Source: Cycloclasticus sp. (GTDB taxonomy: Bacteria > Pseudomonadota > Gammaproteobacteria > Methylococcales > Cycloclasticaceae). From it: a stretch of 41,277 nt of DNA. A model generated the notes under the pieces. The model was not told where the DNA came from, ran no database searches, and worked only from the letters and a program-made list of their open reading frames with translations. The translations under genes were made by a program, and so were the position numbers. The number at the start of each line of letters is the position of its first letter. Position 1 is the stretch's first letter. Below are positions 21,036 through 30,419 of the stretch, piece by piece. The stretch is from assembly GCA_012959695.1 (NCBI GenBank), contig DUCS01000029.1, positions 46,820 to 88,096 of the forward strand. Direction: 5' to 3'.

Positions 21036-21093
21036 AACTTAACCATTCTTATAAGGCTTCCTTGCCTTTAAAGAAATAAATAAAGAGAACGTC

Positions 21094-22761
21094 ATGAGCG
21101 AAAATTTCGCAGAACTATTTGAAGAAAGTATTAAATCCGCAGAACTAACTCCGGGTACGCTAATTACTGGTTTAGTGGTCGATATCACTAATGATTCAGT
21201 GATTGTTAACGCGAACCTGAAATCTGAAGGTAATGTCCCACGTTGGCAGTTTGTTGATGCTAAAGGTGAGCTTGAAGTTGCTATTGGCGACGAAGTAGAA
21301 GTTGTTTTGGACATGGTCGAAGACGGCTTGGGATCAACTCTATTATCAAGAGACAAAGCGAAGAAAGCAGCCGCTTGGAAATTCCTTGAAAAAGCAGCGG
21401 AAGAAAAAGAAACAGTTATTGGTGTTATCACTGGCAAAGTACGCGGTGGTTTCACAGTGGAAGTGGGCGGTTTGAGCGGTTTCTTGCCGGGCTCATTAGT
21501 GGATGTACGTCCGCTACGTGACACAAGCTTCCTAGAAGGCAAAGATTTAGAATTTAAAGTGATCAAACTAGATGAAAAACGCAACAACGTTGTGGTATCT
21601 CGTCGTGCCGTTCTTGAAACTGAATACAGTGCAGAGCGTGAAGAATTACTTAAAAACTTGAAAGAAGGTGCTGTTCTTAAAGGGATGGTTAAAAACCTTA
21701 CGGACTACGGCGCATTTATCGATTTGGGTGGTGTTGATGGCTTATTGCATATCACTGATATGGCATGGAAACGCGTTAAGCACCCATCTGAAGTAATAGA
21801 AATCGGTCAAGATATTGAAGTGATTGTTTTACGTTACGACGAAGAGAAAAAACGTGTCTCTCTTGGTATGAAACAATTGGGCGAAGATCCTTGGGTGAAT
21901 ATCTTAGGTCGTTACCCTGTCGGTTCTAAACTTAACGGTAAAGTTACAAATCTTACAGATTATGGTTGCTTCATTGAAATTGAAGATGGCATTGAAGGCC
22001 TCGTTCACGTGTCTGAAATGGATTGGACCAATAAAAATGTTAACCCAGCTAAAGTAGTATCGCTCAGTGATGAAGTTGAAGTGATGGTGCTAGAAATTGA
22101 TGATACACGTCGTCGTATTTCATTGGGTATGAAGCAGTGTAAAGGTAACCCTTGGGAAGATTTCTCAGCGATTCATAAGAAAGGCGACAAAATCAAAGGT
22201 CTTATTAAATCGATCACTGATTTTGGTGTATTTATTGGTCTTGATGGTGAGATTGATGGTTTGGTGCATTTGTCTGACATCTCATGGGATGAAAAAGGTG
22301 AAGCTGAATTACAAAGCTATAAGAAAGGGATGGAAATTGAGACAGTTATCTTAGCCATTGATTCAGATCGCGAAAGAATCTCATTGGGTGTCAAGCAGCT
22401 TGAGCAAGACCCTTTCCAAGAATTCTTGGGTTCTTACGAGAAGAACAGCATCGTAAAAGGTACGGTTAAAGAAGTTGATGCTAGAGGTGCAGTGATTACA
22501 TTGGGTGATGGTATTGAAGGTTATTTACGTGCGTCAGAATTGAACCGTGACCGTGTTGATGACGCGAGAAATCTTTTAACTGAAGGCGATGAAATTGAAG
22601 CTAAGTTTATTGGTATTGATCGTAAAAATAAAACCATTAACTTGTCTGTAAAAGCTAAAGATGATGATGAAGAAAAAGCAGTGTTGAGCGATTACTCATC
22701 TCAAAACGCTAGCGCACCAACGTTGGGTGATATTTTCAAAAGCTCTATGGATGACAAGTAA
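21094..22761 (+). CDS. rpsA: 30S ribosomal protein S1
   Basis: Binds mRNA and delivers it to the 30S subunit. The 555 residues (E. coli 557) hold six S1/OB repeats. Four clear ones show the [53 protein letters not shown] and [17 protein letters not shown] patterns, after two more diverged N-terminal repeats that dock to the ribosome. AGAG lies 6-7 nt before the ATG. The T-tailed hairpin upstream leaves only about 60 nt of leader, so autoregulation like that of E. coli rpsA cannot be read from the sequence. ihfB follows, as in other gammaproteobacteria. Confidence 0.98.
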   Translation: MSENFAELFEESIKSAELTPGTLITGLVVDITNDSVIVNANLKSEGNVPRWQFVDAKGELEVAIGDEVEVVLDMVEDGLGSTLLSRDKAKKAAAWKFLEKAAEEKETVIGVITGKVRGGFTVEVGGLSGFLPGSLVDVRPLRDTSFLEGKDLEFKVIKLDEKRNNVVVSRRAVLETEYSAEREELLKNLKEGAVLKGMVKNLTDYGAFIDLGGVDGLLHITDMAWKRVKHPSEVIEIGQDIEVIVLRYDEEKKRVSLGMKQLGEDPWVNILGRYPVGSKLNGKVTNLTDYGCFIEIEDGIEGLVHVSEMDWTNKNVNPAKVVSLSDEVEVMVLEIDDTRRRISLGMKQCKGNPWEDFSAIHKKGDKIKGLIKSITDFGVFIGLDGEIDGLVHLSDISWDEKGEAELQSYKKGMEIETVILAIDSDRERISLGVKQLEQDPFQEFLGSYEKNSIVKGTVKEVDARGAVITLGDGIEGYLRASELNRDRVDDARNLLTEGDEIEAKFIGIDRKNKTINLSVKAKDDDEEKAVLSDYSSQNASAPTLGDIFKSSMDDK

Positions 22762-22775
22762 ACTGATTAAACGTG

Positions 22776-22794
22776 GGCGAGGGTAAACCTCGCC
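22776..22794 (+). other. Hairpin between rpsA and ihfB
   Basis: GGCGAGG (22776-22782) pairs perfectly with CCTCGCC (22788-22794) around GTAAA. There is no T tract behind it, so it is more likely an RNA-stability or processing structure, or a rho-assisted terminator, than an intrinsic one. It lies 21 nt before the ihfB start. Confidence 0.55.
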
Positions 22795-22815
22795 ATACTT
22801 TATAAAGGTGATAAT

Positions 22816-23118
22816 GTGACAAAATCGGAATTAATTGAACAGTTGGCAGATCAGCAAGACCATCTACCTTACAAGGATGTTGAACTGGCGGTTAAGTGCA
22901 TTATTGAAAAAATGAGTAGGGCTCTAGCGTCAGGCGAACGGATTGAAATTAGAGGTTTCGGTAGTTTTTCGTTACATTATCGTCCACCAAGAGTTGGAAG
23001 AAATCCAAAAAATGGTGAATCAGTTGCGCTATCTGGAAAGTATGTGCCGCATTTTAAACCCGGTAAAGAACTACGCGTTAGGGTGGATGAGGCGAAAGAC
23101 AAGTACAGAATTAAGTAA
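22816..23118 (+). CDS. ihfB: Integration host factor subunit beta
   Basis: DNA-bending nucleoid protein that pairs with IhfA. The 100 residues have the HU/IHF fold: TKSELIEQL start, [17 protein letters not shown], and the beta-arm [15 protein letters not shown] whose Pro intercalates DNA. The start is GTG at 22816, chosen because it gives the full family N-terminus and has AAGGTG 5 nt upstream. A good terminator follows. Position after rpsA is conserved across gammaproteobacteria. Confidence 0.96.
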   Translation: MTKSELIEQLADQQDHLPYKDVELAVKCIIEKMSRALASGERIEIRGFGSFSLHYRPPRVGRNPKNGESVALSGKYVPHFKPGKELRVRVDEAKDKYRIK

Positions 23119-23120
23119 TA

Positions 23121-23147
23121 AAAAGGCTCCTTTTAAGGAGCTTTTTT
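23121..23147 (+). terminator. Rho-independent terminator after ihfB
   Basis: GCTCC (23126-23130) pairs with GGAGC (23137-23141), with the TTTTAA between allowing two further A-T pairs. The stem is flanked by AAAAG and T6 (23142-23147). It lies just past the ihfB stop. Confidence 0.85.
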
Positions 23148-23181
23148 ATTGCCCAAGAAGATGATAATTTTAATAAGGGCT

Positions 23182-23190
23182 TGCTATAAT
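23182..23190 (+). promoter_or_regulatory. Extended -10 promoter for lapA-lapB
   Basis: TGCTATAAT is an exact extended -10 element (TGnTATAAT). No good -35 box is present, which is normal for extended -10 promoters. The start of transcription would be about 23197, 47 nt before the lapA ATG and downstream of the ihfB terminator. Confidence 0.7.
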
Positions 23191-23243
23191 CAAACAGCGA
23201 TTGTTTTGAAGGAATGGAAACTAAAAGAATTTAAAAGGTTGAA

Positions 23244-23534
23244 ATGAGATTAGTCTATTTATTATTATTTGTTGTTATTTTGGCTGTTGGTTTCGTGTTA
23301 TCTATATTAAATTCGGCGCCGATTACAATAAACTATTATTACGGTTGGTTAGAGTTACCCTTATCATTTGCGCTCCTTATTGCCTTTATTATGGGTGCGT
23401 TAATAGGTTTAAGCTCAAAAATATGGAGTAGTTTAAGGTGGCGTCAGCGATACTCGAAACTATCTAAAGAAGCGAGTATATCCAAGAAGGAAGTTTCTAG
23501 TTTAAGAACTTACCCTACTAAGCGTATAAATTAA
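23244..23534 (+). CDS. lapA: Lipopolysaccharide assembly protein LapA
   Basis: Small inner-membrane protein of the LapA (DUF1049) family, partner of LapB in controlling LPS synthesis. The 96 residues contain two transmembrane helices, about residues 3-24 and 41-63, with NSAPITINYYYG between them, and a basic cytosolic C-terminal tail. The typical LapA pattern N-x-x-x-V/I-x-(hydrophobic)-N-Y is visible. The lapB ATG follows the stop codon with no gap. A likely own promoter sits upstream. Confidence 0.88.
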   Translation: MRLVYLLLFVVILAVGFVLSILNSAPITINYYYGWLELPLSFALLIAFIMGALIGLSSKIWSSLRWRQRYSKLSKEASISKKEVSSLRTYPTKRIN

Positions 23535-24677
23535 ATGTTCGAAATAGCAATTATGCTGTTACCCGTAGCAGCTGCGAGCGGTTGGTACGCAGCCTCTAAA
23601 CACTATAAAGCTAAAGAAAAAAGACCAACTAATGAGCATAAAGGTTACTTTAAGGGATTAAACTTTCTTTTAAATGAACAGCCGGACAAGGCGATTAGCG
23701 TATTCATTGACTTGTTAGAAGTTGATGATGAAACGATTGAGATTCATTTAGCACTTGGAACTTTATTTCGCCAACGTGGCGAAGTTGAAAAAGCGATACG
23801 GCTTCATCAAAACCTTATAGCACGGCCTCAGATAAGTCAGCAAATACGATCAAATGCCCTGAACGAACTAGGACTAGATTATATGCGTGCGGGTTTGCTC
23901 GATAGGGCTGAAAGCATTTTTCTTGAGCTGGAAAATGATGTCGTACTAAAGTGTCAAGCGGTTAAACAACTATTTTCTATTTTCCAACAAGAAAAGGAGT
24001 GGCTAAAGGCTGCCGATTATGCGGTTAAGTTAGAAGCAATAGACCGCAGGAAACAACCTATTTTGTTATCGCATTTATATTGCCAGCTGGCGTTACTTAG
24101 CAATGCTGAACTGGATAGAGTGGCGGCTCGTAATTATTTGAAGAAAGCGCTACGCATTGATTCGTCATGCGTGAGAGCAAATGTTATTAGCGCTGAAATT
24201 GCTATGGCTGAGTCAGATTATAAGGAGGCATTAAAAGCAATTTTGAAAATACAGGATCAAGATGAACGTTTTGTCCCTGTTTTCATTGATGTCATTATTA
24301 ATTGTTTTAATCAATTGGATATGTCGAAGAAAAAATTCGATTTTCTTGCGGGAGTGCAAGCCAATAATCAATCGACTATTGCAATGTCTCGTTTCGTTGA
24401 TGTATTGATAGAGCAAAAAAGTAATAAGGAAGCGTTGGCTTTTTTACATGAAAAGCTGTTGCAAAACCCGCAAAAGGGCTATTTGAAGCTCTATGCAGAG
24501 TTTGATGTTGATAACACGGGGGAGAGTGAGTCTGTTTTCTTAAGAGGCGTGATTAAACAGCTTGCAGAGGAAGAGCAGAGCTTTAAATGTAGACAATGTG
24601 GTTTTAGTTCTGTTGACTTAAATTGGTGCTGCCCGAGCTGTAAAGACTGGGGCACAGTTGAGCCTATTTTAACCTAA
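23535..24677 (+). CDS. lapB: Lipopolysaccharide assembly protein LapB (YciM)
   Basis: Inner-membrane-anchored adaptor that, in E. coli, promotes FtsH degradation of LpxC and so limits LPS synthesis. The 380 residues begin with an N-terminal membrane segment (about 3-20), then TPR repeats through most of the protein (for example PDKAISVFIDLLEVD and GEVEKAIRLHQNLIARP). It ends in a rubredoxin-like zinc domain with C352-x2-C355 and C366-x2-C369. All features of the family are present. Tight coupling with lapA is normal. Its stop lies 5 bp from the end of the convergent acyl-CoA dehydrogenase gene; no terminator is seen between them. Confidence 0.95.
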   Translation: MFEIAIMLLPVAAASGWYAASKHYKAKEKRPTNEHKGYFKGLNFLLNEQPDKAISVFIDLLEVDDETIEIHLALGTLFRQRGEVEKAIRLHQNLIARPQISQQIRSNALNELGLDYMRAGLLDRAESIFLELENDVVLKCQAVKQLFSIFQQEKEWLKAADYAVKLEAIDRRKQPILLSHLYCQLALLSNAELDRVAARNYLKKALRIDSSCVRANVISAEIAMAESDYKEALKAILKIQDQDERFVPVFIDVIINCFNQLDMSKKKFDFLAGVQANNQSTIAMSRFVDVLIEQKSNKEALAFLHEKLLQNPQKGYLKLYAEFDVDNTGESESVFLRGVIKQLAEEEQSFKCRQCGFSSVDLNWCCPSCKDWGTVEPILT

Positions 24678-24682
24678 CGTGT

Positions 24683-26467
24683 TTAAAATTGTTCGGCATC
24701 TAAGCTCATTGTGTTATCACTGCCAGACATTATGTTTGATAACAGCGCGCCAGTTTTTGGCAAGATGCGCTGCATATAAAACAAGCTTGTTTTCAGTTTA
24801 GCATCGTAAAATTCTTCCGACATACTGCCCGCGTCGCTTTTGATTTGTACGGCTATTTGAGCCCACATATAAGCCATTGCAACCAAGCCAAAAAGCTTTA
24901 AATATTCACTGGCCGCTGCGCCGGCTTCGTCGGGGTTCGATAAGCCTTTTTGTGCAATGACTAAGCTTGCATTTTGTAACCGAGTAAACGATTTACTTAG
25001 AGGCTGAATGTACATTTGTACTGATTCGTTATCAGCATTTTCCTCAATAAATTGAGACAAAGGGTGGAAGAAGTAACGTAAATACTGGCCCATATGTGCA
25101 GGCAGTTTTCGCCCCACTAAATCTAACGCTTGAATGCCATTGGCTCCCTCATAAATTTGACAGATTCTAGCGTCACGTAAATATTGTTCCATGCCATTTT
25201 CGCGTATATAGCCGTGGCCGCCATAGACTTGCATCCCCAGGCTAGTAACAGTTTCGCCCATGTCGGTTAAAAAAGATTTAAAGATAGGTGTTAGTAATGA
25301 CACAAGATGATTCGCTTGCTGCCTTTGTTCTTCAGTATCAGCGTGATGGGAAACATCGAGTTGGAAAGATAGCCATGTGCTCAAAGCACGCGCACCTTCT
25401 GTATAAGCTTTCATGGTAAGTAACATGCGGCGTATATCAGGGTGAACAATTAGCGGGTCGGCTGCTTTTTCTGGATGCTTTGGGCCCTTTAAAGCACGTC
25501 CTTGAATCCGTTCTTTTGCGTAATCAACTGCGCCACAGTAGGAGACATGGGACAGTGCCATGCCTTGAATGCCAACATGGATTCTGGCGCCGTTCATCAT
25601 AATGAACATCGCTTTCATACCTTTATTTAATTCACCAACAAGGAAGCCTTTTGATTCGTTAAATTCCATTGAGCAGGTTGATGAGGCCTTTATGCCCATC
25701 TTATGCTCAATGCCGCTACAACTTACATTGTTTGGGTTGCCTAACGAACCATCCGTATTTAAGTTTATTTTGGGTACTAAAAATAAACTGATGCCTTTAA
25801 TTCCTTTTGGCGAATCAGGTGTTCTTGCGAGCACCAAGTGCAGAATATTTTCTGTCAAATCGTGCTCACCCGCGGAAATAAATATCTTGCTACCGCTGAT
25901 GTTGTAGCTACCATCATTAGATAGGATGGCTTTGGTTCGTATTAAGCCTAAGTCTGTGCCGCAATGAGGTTCAGTTAAGCACATGGTGCCGCTCCATTTG
26001 CCTGACACCATGTTAGGTAAAAAGGTTTTCTTGAGTGTGTCGGAACCAAACTGATTAACAGCGTTATACGCGCCGATAGTGAGTCCCATATAAATACTGA
26101 ATGACATATTGCTGGCTATCACCATTTCATCCACAGCATTGGCGACGTAGTGCGGCAAACCTTGGCCACCGTATTCTTGTTGGCAGGTTAGATTGCCCCA
26201 GCCTGACGCCGTCATTTCATCATAAGCGGCTTTAAAACCATCTGGGGTGGTTACGCTGCCATCATCCCAAGTGCAGCCTTGTTCATCACCTGATCTGTTT
26301 AATGGGAATAACAGTGACTCACTTATGTTGCCAGCTTCCTCAAATATAGCATCGGTCAAGTCAGGGGTCATGTCATCAAACATGGGGTTTCCGTTTAGTT
26401 CTGATGTATCTAAAAACTCGTTAATAAGATATTTAGTGTCATCTACAGGGGCTTTAAAAATTGCCAT
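24683..26467 (-). CDS. Acyl-CoA dehydrogenase
   Basis: FAD enzyme for the first step of beta-oxidation. The 594 residues are longer than the 380-residue classic form; the extra C-terminal part (about 470-594) matches the extension seen in the 600-residue bacterial acyl-CoA dehydrogenases. Visible are the FAD-binding MCLTEPHCGTDLG (about 156-168) and the catalytic Glu440 in IYEGANGIQALDLVGRKL. The start has AAGGA inside the end of the upstream gene and is only 2 bp past that gene's stop. It is the last gene of the merR-thiolase-FadN-dehydrogenase operon. The likely substrates are medium or long-chain acyl-CoAs, by context. Confidence 0.92.
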   Translation of the reverse strand: MAIFKAPVDDTKYLINEFLDTSELNGNPMFDDMTPDLTDAIFEEAGNISESLLFPLNRSGDEQGCTWDDGSVTTPDGFKAAYDEMTASGWGNLTCQQEYGGQGLPHYVANAVDEMVIASNMSFSIYMGLTIGAYNAVNQFGSDTLKKTFLPNMVSGKWSGTMCLTEPHCGTDLGLIRTKAILSNDGSYNISGSKIFISAGEHDLTENILHLVLARTPDSPKGIKGISLFLVPKINLNTDGSLGNPNNVSCSGIEHKMGIKASSTCSMEFNESKGFLVGELNKGMKAMFIMMNGARIHVGIQGMALSHVSYCGAVDYAKERIQGRALKGPKHPEKAADPLIVHPDIRRMLLTMKAYTEGARALSTWLSFQLDVSHHADTEEQRQQANHLVSLLTPIFKSFLTDMGETVTSLGMQVYGGHGYIRENGMEQYLRDARICQIYEGANGIQALDLVGRKLPAHMGQYLRYFFHPLSQFIEENADNESVQMYIQPLSKSFTRLQNASLVIAQKGLSNPDEAGAAASEYLKLFGLVAMAYMWAQIAVQIKSDAGSMSEEFYDAKLKTSLFYMQRILPKTGALLSNIMSGSDNTMSLDAEQF

Positions 26468-26469
26468 GT

Positions 26470-28794
26470 TTAATTCCTTAAGGGTTTTCCAGTTTCTAGT
26501 GTGTGTTGAACGCGGTTGAGCGTTTTTTCATTTTTTATAAGTGCCATGAAGGCTTTTCGTTCAAGCGTCAGCAAGTCATCTTCGTCATGAAGTTCATCAA
26601 TGTCTGTTTCGCCTCCGCTTAATATCATCGCAAGTTGGTCAGCTATGACGCCGTCGTAAGCGGTTGCTTTGCCTGATTGCACAAAGCTTGTGACAGCTAG
26701 ATTAAGTGCAGTTCTAGCGGTTTGGCCAGGCAACGTTAATTCGAGTGGTTCTGGCGGTGTATAGCCATCAAGCAGAGTGAGTGCTTTTGCTTTTGCATCA
26801 AATAATAAGCGCTCTCGATTCATGCTAATGCCATCGGCCGGTAGCATGAATAAATGGCCTTTTGCTTCCTGCGCGGAGGTTGATACGGTCGCCGTACTTA
26901 TTAATTCAAATGCTTTGCTAATAGCAGGCATAGGGCCCTTGGGGCGTTTAGGGTTTGTCATCCAGCGGCTCAGTATTTCTTTACTGCCTCCCCACGCCGG
27001 AATTAGGCCTACGCCTACTTCAACCAGCCCAATATAAGATTCAGCATGCGCTTGTATGGCGTCGCAATGTAGCAGGCTTTCACAACCGCCGCCCAGTGCC
27101 ATACCTGCAGGTGCGCCCACGACGGGGAAGGGCGCATGTTTAAGTGATTTATAGGTATCTTGTCCGGACTTCACCATGCCCTCGATCTGTGGCCAAGCGG
27201 CAACATTAGCGGCGAATAGCGCTAAACCGATGTTGGCACCGACGGAATAATTGGTGCCTTCGTTATATAGAACCAGTGCGTTGTAATCATTGGGAATGAT
27301 GTCAACGGCGGTATAAATCATTGCAAGAATATCAGGGTCAATGGCGTTCATTTTGCTGTGGAATTCCAGGCATAAAATGCCATCACCAATATCCCACAAG
27401 CTTGCGGATGCATTTTTCTTAACGGGTTGTTGATGCAATTTGATATCTGATAGTAATAAGATGCCGTCTTCACGCGTTAACGTTTGGTAATCGCCTGATA
27501 GAGTCAAACACTGGCGTTGGCCATCATGGAATCGATAGAAGCTTTTACCTTTGGCGGCGGCTAAAAGAGGAGGGATGCTTTGCTGTGTTGCTTCAAGTTT
27601 GTTGATAAACCAATCAACACCTATTTTATCAATCAGTTCGAAGGGGCCATAAACCCAGTTGTAGCCGAGTTTCATAGAACGGTCAATGGCTTCGATATTG
27701 TCTCCAATTTCAGGAATTAGGCCGGCAGAGTAGCAGAGTGTTTTGGATAAAACTGACCAGGCGAATTCACCGCCTTTGTCGTCAAAATTGAGGAATTTTT
27801 GCAAGTTTTTTGCAATACCCGGTTTTAAAGATTCTAGGCTGGGTTTAACGCTGGTTGCATATTCGCCGGTATCAAGGTTAATGGACTCTTTAACCTTCTT
27901 GCCGCCAGTTTTGTTAATGCGATAAAAGCCACCTTTACCTTTTCGACCGGTATAGCCATCGGCAATCATATTAGTGACCACGTCAGGGATAATGGCTTGT
28001 TCGTGAAACGCATCGGTTTTTGGTAGTGAGTTAACCATCGAGTCGAGCACATGCGGCATTAAGTCGATACCGACAAGATCCATTAAACCAAATACACCTG
28101 TTTTCGGTATCCCCATGGGCTTGCCACTCAGTGCATCCGCTTCATCTACACTTAAACCCAAACGCATGGTATCAAGCATGGCGGTTTGCATCCAATAGGC
28201 ACCAATACGGTTGGCAATAAAGCCGGGCGTGTCGTTACAGTGAACAACGCCTTTGCCCAATTGGTGGTCGCAAAAGTGGCTTAATGCATCAATGGTTTGT
28301 TGCTGAGTTTGGGGCCCGGTGACGATTTCTAATAACCGCATATAGCGCGGTGGATTAAAGAAGTGAGTAATCAAAAAATCATCGCTAAAACTGTTAGGCA
28401 TACCGGCTGTTAAAACGGCCAAGGGCAGGGTGGATGTATTTGACGATACAATGCTACCTGGTTTTCGAACGGCTTCGATTTTCTTATATAAATCTTGTTT
28501 TAAATCTAGTCGTTCTATAATCACCTCAATAATCCAATCTACATCGGCTAGGTTGTTGAGGTTATCTTCTAAATTCCCCGCGGTTATGTTTTTAGCATTG
28601 CGCTTGTGCATCAATGCCGCTGGCTTAGCTTTTAATAATTTTTGAATAGAACTCTCGGCAATGATATTTCTGTTTTCAGCGCCATCAGGAACAATGTCTA
28701 ATAATAATACTTGCTTGCCGGCGTTAGCGATTTGTGCGGCAATGCCGCTGCCCATCACACCAGCACCAATAACGGCAACGGTTTCTATTTTCAT
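26470..28794 (-). CDS. fadN: 3-hydroxyacyl-CoA dehydrogenase/enoyl-CoA hydratase (FadN type)
   Basis: Bifunctional beta-oxidation enzyme of 774 residues with the reverse domain order to E. coli FadB: dehydrogenase first, hydratase last, as in Bacillus FadN. The Rossmann motif GAGVMGSGIA is at about residues 9-18 and the dehydrogenase signature THFFNPPRYMRLLEIV near 140. The hydratase part has both catalytic Glu positions, in GGGCESLLHCD and GLVEVGVGLIPAWGG. The start is the ATG at 28794, whose A is the last base of the thiolase TAA; an upstream in-frame extension gives non-family residues. Order thiolase-FadN-dehydrogenase resembles the B. subtilis fadNAE set with the first two genes swapped. 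Confidence 0.93.
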   Translation of the reverse strand: MKIETVAVIGAGVMGSGIAAQIANAGKQVLLLDIVPDGAENRNIIAESSIQKLLKAKPAALMHKRNAKNITAGNLEDNLNNLADVDWIIEVIIERLDLKQDLYKKIEAVRKPGSIVSSNTSTLPLAVLTAGMPNSFSDDFLITHFFNPPRYMRLLEIVTGPQTQQQTIDALSHFCDHQLGKGVVHCNDTPGFIANRIGAYWMQTAMLDTMRLGLSVDEADALSGKPMGIPKTGVFGLMDLVGIDLMPHVLDSMVNSLPKTDAFHEQAIIPDVVTNMIADGYTGRKGKGGFYRINKTGGKKVKESINLDTGEYATSVKPSLESLKPGIAKNLQKFLNFDDKGGEFAWSVLSKTLCYSAGLIPEIGDNIEAIDRSMKLGYNWVYGPFELIDKIGVDWFINKLEATQQSIPPLLAAAKGKSFYRFHDGQRQCLTLSGDYQTLTREDGILLLSDIKLHQQPVKKNASASLWDIGDGILCLEFHSKMNAIDPDILAMIYTAVDIIPNDYNALVLYNEGTNYSVGANIGLALFAANVAAWPQIEGMVKSGQDTYKSLKHAPFPVVGAPAGMALGGGCESLLHCDAIQAHAESYIGLVEVGVGLIPAWGGSKEILSRWMTNPKRPKGPMPAISKAFELISTATVSTSAQEAKGHLFMLPADGISMNRERLLFDAKAKALTLLDGYTPPEPLELTLPGQTARTALNLAVTSFVQSGKATAYDGVIADQLAMILSGGETDIDELHDEDDLLTLERKAFMALIKNEKTLNRVQHTLETGKPLRN

Positions 28795-29930
28795 TAAATA
28801 GACTCCAAAATTGTTGCGATGCCCTGACCGCCACCAATACATTGCGTAGCTAATGCGTAGCGTTTGTTTTCACGTGCGAGCAGTGCCGCTGCTTTGCCAG
28901 TGATACGGGCGCCGGTTGCGCCCAGTGGATGCCCAAGCGCTATACCTCCGCCATCTAGATTAACTTTTTCCATTGGAATATTCAGTTCTTGAATGCAAGC
29001 GATTGATTGGCTCGCAAAGGCTTCGTTGATTTCAACAATATCGATATCTTCAATGGTTAATGCAGCGCGCTCTAACGCTTTCCGTGTTGCGACGATTGGA
29101 CCCAAGCCCATAGTCTCTGGAGCACACCCTGCAACGGCAATACTTTTAATGCGCGCAAGAGGTGTTAAACCTTGTTGTTTTGCATATTCCTCGCTGCATA
29201 CAAGAATAGCGGAGGCGCCATCGGTAAGTGGCGACGCACTGGCGGCAGTAACAGTACCATCCGCTAAGAAAGCAGGTTTTAAGCCAGCCAAACCTTCGGC
29301 ATTGGTGTCGGGGCGAATGCAGCCATCGGTTTCAACCGAGCCACGTTTAGTTTTAATGGTGATAATTTCTTCATTAAAAAGTCCCTGTTGTTGAGCCGCC
29401 GCCGCTTTGTGCTGGCTTAATACGGAAAACTCATCTTGTTGTTCACGGCTTAAATTATATTGCTTGGCCACGTTTTCAGCTGTTTCACCCATGCTCATAT
29501 AAGCCGCGGGAAGTGATTTGTATAACTCTGGGCTTGGCATCGGGTTGTAGCCGCCCATTGGTATACGGCTCATGGACTCAACGCCTGCACAAATGAAGGC
29601 ATCACCAGCATTCATTTGAATAGCACCTGCCGCCATATGTATCGCTTGCATGGATGAGCCGCAGAAACGATTTACTGTTACGCCCGCAACAGATTGGGGT
29701 AATCCTGCCATCAAGCTTGCTAGCCGCGCAATGTTAAAGCCTTGTTCGCCCTCAGGGAACGCGCAACCCATGATGACGTCTTCAATCGTATTAGTATCGA
29801 CACCTGTTTTGGTAACAAGCCCTGCGATAACTTGAGCGACCATATCATCCGGTCTAACAGTGGCTAAAGCGCCTTTATGTGCAAAAGTTTGAGGGGATCG
29901 GGCATAAGCGGCAATTACTACGTTCTTCAT
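28794..29930 (-). CDS. fadA: Acetyl-CoA acyltransferase (3-ketoacyl-CoA thiolase)
   Basis: Thiolytic cleavage in beta-oxidation, 378 residues. Active-site residues are Cys90 in NRFCGSSMQ, His334 in GIALGHPLGATG and Cys364 in QCIGGGQG. I place the start at 29930 (MKNVVIAAY) because GGAG lies 7 nt upstream and the family begins there; an ATG four codons earlier lacks such a site. The start overlaps the merR stop as ATGA and the stop overlaps the fadN start as TAATG, so the operon is translationally coupled. A biosynthetic acetyl-CoA acetyltransferase is less likely in this setting. Confidence 0.93.
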   Translation of the reverse strand: MKNVVIAAYARSPQTFAHKGALATVRPDDMVAQVIAGLVTKTGVDTNTIEDVIMGCAFPEGEQGFNIARLASLMAGLPQSVAGVTVNRFCGSSMQAIHMAAGAIQMNAGDAFICAGVESMSRIPMGGYNPMPSPELYKSLPAAYMSMGETAENVAKQYNLSREQQDEFSVLSQHKAAAAQQQGLFNEEIITIKTKRGSVETDGCIRPDTNAEGLAGLKPAFLADGTVTAASASPLTDGASAILVCSEEYAKQQGLTPLARIKSIAVAGCAPETMGLGPIVATRKALERAALTIEDIDIVEINEAFASQSIACIQELNIPMEKVNLDGGGIALGHPLGATGARITGKAAALLARENKRYALATQCIGGGQGIATILESI

Positions 29931-30340
29931 GTGGAGCTCCATCTAATTTTAGGTTTGTTTTTGAGAGTTTCGGACGCGATAGAGTGAATCTCTCGTAATT
30001 CATCTAGCGTTGTTTCAATATCTTGCTGTTGTTCTGTTAATTGCTTGATGCGGTTTTCGACCTTATTTACCAGCAGTTGTATTTGCGGGGTTCTGTCGGC
30101 GTCGCTGTCGTATAAGTCTAAGAATTCTTTGATGTCATCTAAGGGGAAGCCTATGCGCTTACCACGAAGTATTAACTGCATCCGCGCACGATCTTTATAG
30201 TTGTAAACTCTTCTATTGCCAACGCGTTTAGGCTGAATAAGGTGTTTAGTTTCGTAGAATCGAAGCGTGCGCGAAGTAACGCCTAACGAGGTGGCTAATT
30301 CTGTTGCTGTATATAACGATTCTTTTATATTGGCGCTCAT
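29927..30340 (-). CDS. MerR-family transcriptional regulator of lipid/acyl-CoA catabolism
   Basis: The 137-residue protein has an N-terminal MerR winged helix (about 9-78): YTATELATSLGVTSRTLRFYE, the wing region RVYNYKDRARMQLI, then LRGKRIGFPLDDIKEFLDLYD. A dimerisation coiled coil follows (about 85-125). There are no Cys pairs of the metal-sensing kind, so the ligand is probably a CoA thioester, as for LiuR-type regulators of acyl-CoA catabolism; this is inference. It is the first gene of the fadA-fadN-dehydrogenase operon. Palindromes at 30361-30386 sit in its own promoter, pointing to autoregulation. Confidence 0.85.
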   Translation of the reverse strand: MSANIKESLYTATELATSLGVTSRTLRFYETKHLIQPKRVGNRRVYNYKDRARMQLILRGKRIGFPLDDIKEFLDLYDSDADRTPQIQLLVNKVENRIKQLTEQQQDIETTLDELREIHSIASETLKNKPKIRWSST

Positions 30341-30360
30341 ATGACGTAATATGCTACTAC

Positions 30361-30386
30361 TTTACGTTAACGTCAACTTAAAGTTG
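30361..30386 (-). promoter_or_regulatory. Palindromic operator and promoter of the merR-fadA operon
   Basis: TTTACGTTAACGTCAA (30361-30376) is a 16-bp palindrome with one mismatched pair and a perfect core ACGTTAACGT. A second perfect palindrome, CAACTT-A-AAGTTG, abuts it at 30374-30386. On the minus strand TTGACG (30376-30371) makes a good -35 box, with CATATT 17 nt on as a plausible -10. The core resembles my memory of the LiuR-type MerR site (ACGT-n2-ACGT). Regulation of this operon by its first gene is the natural reading. Confidence 0.7.
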
Positions 30387-30419
30387 AAGAAAATTCCAAT
30401 ATGGAACAAATAAAGGTTG

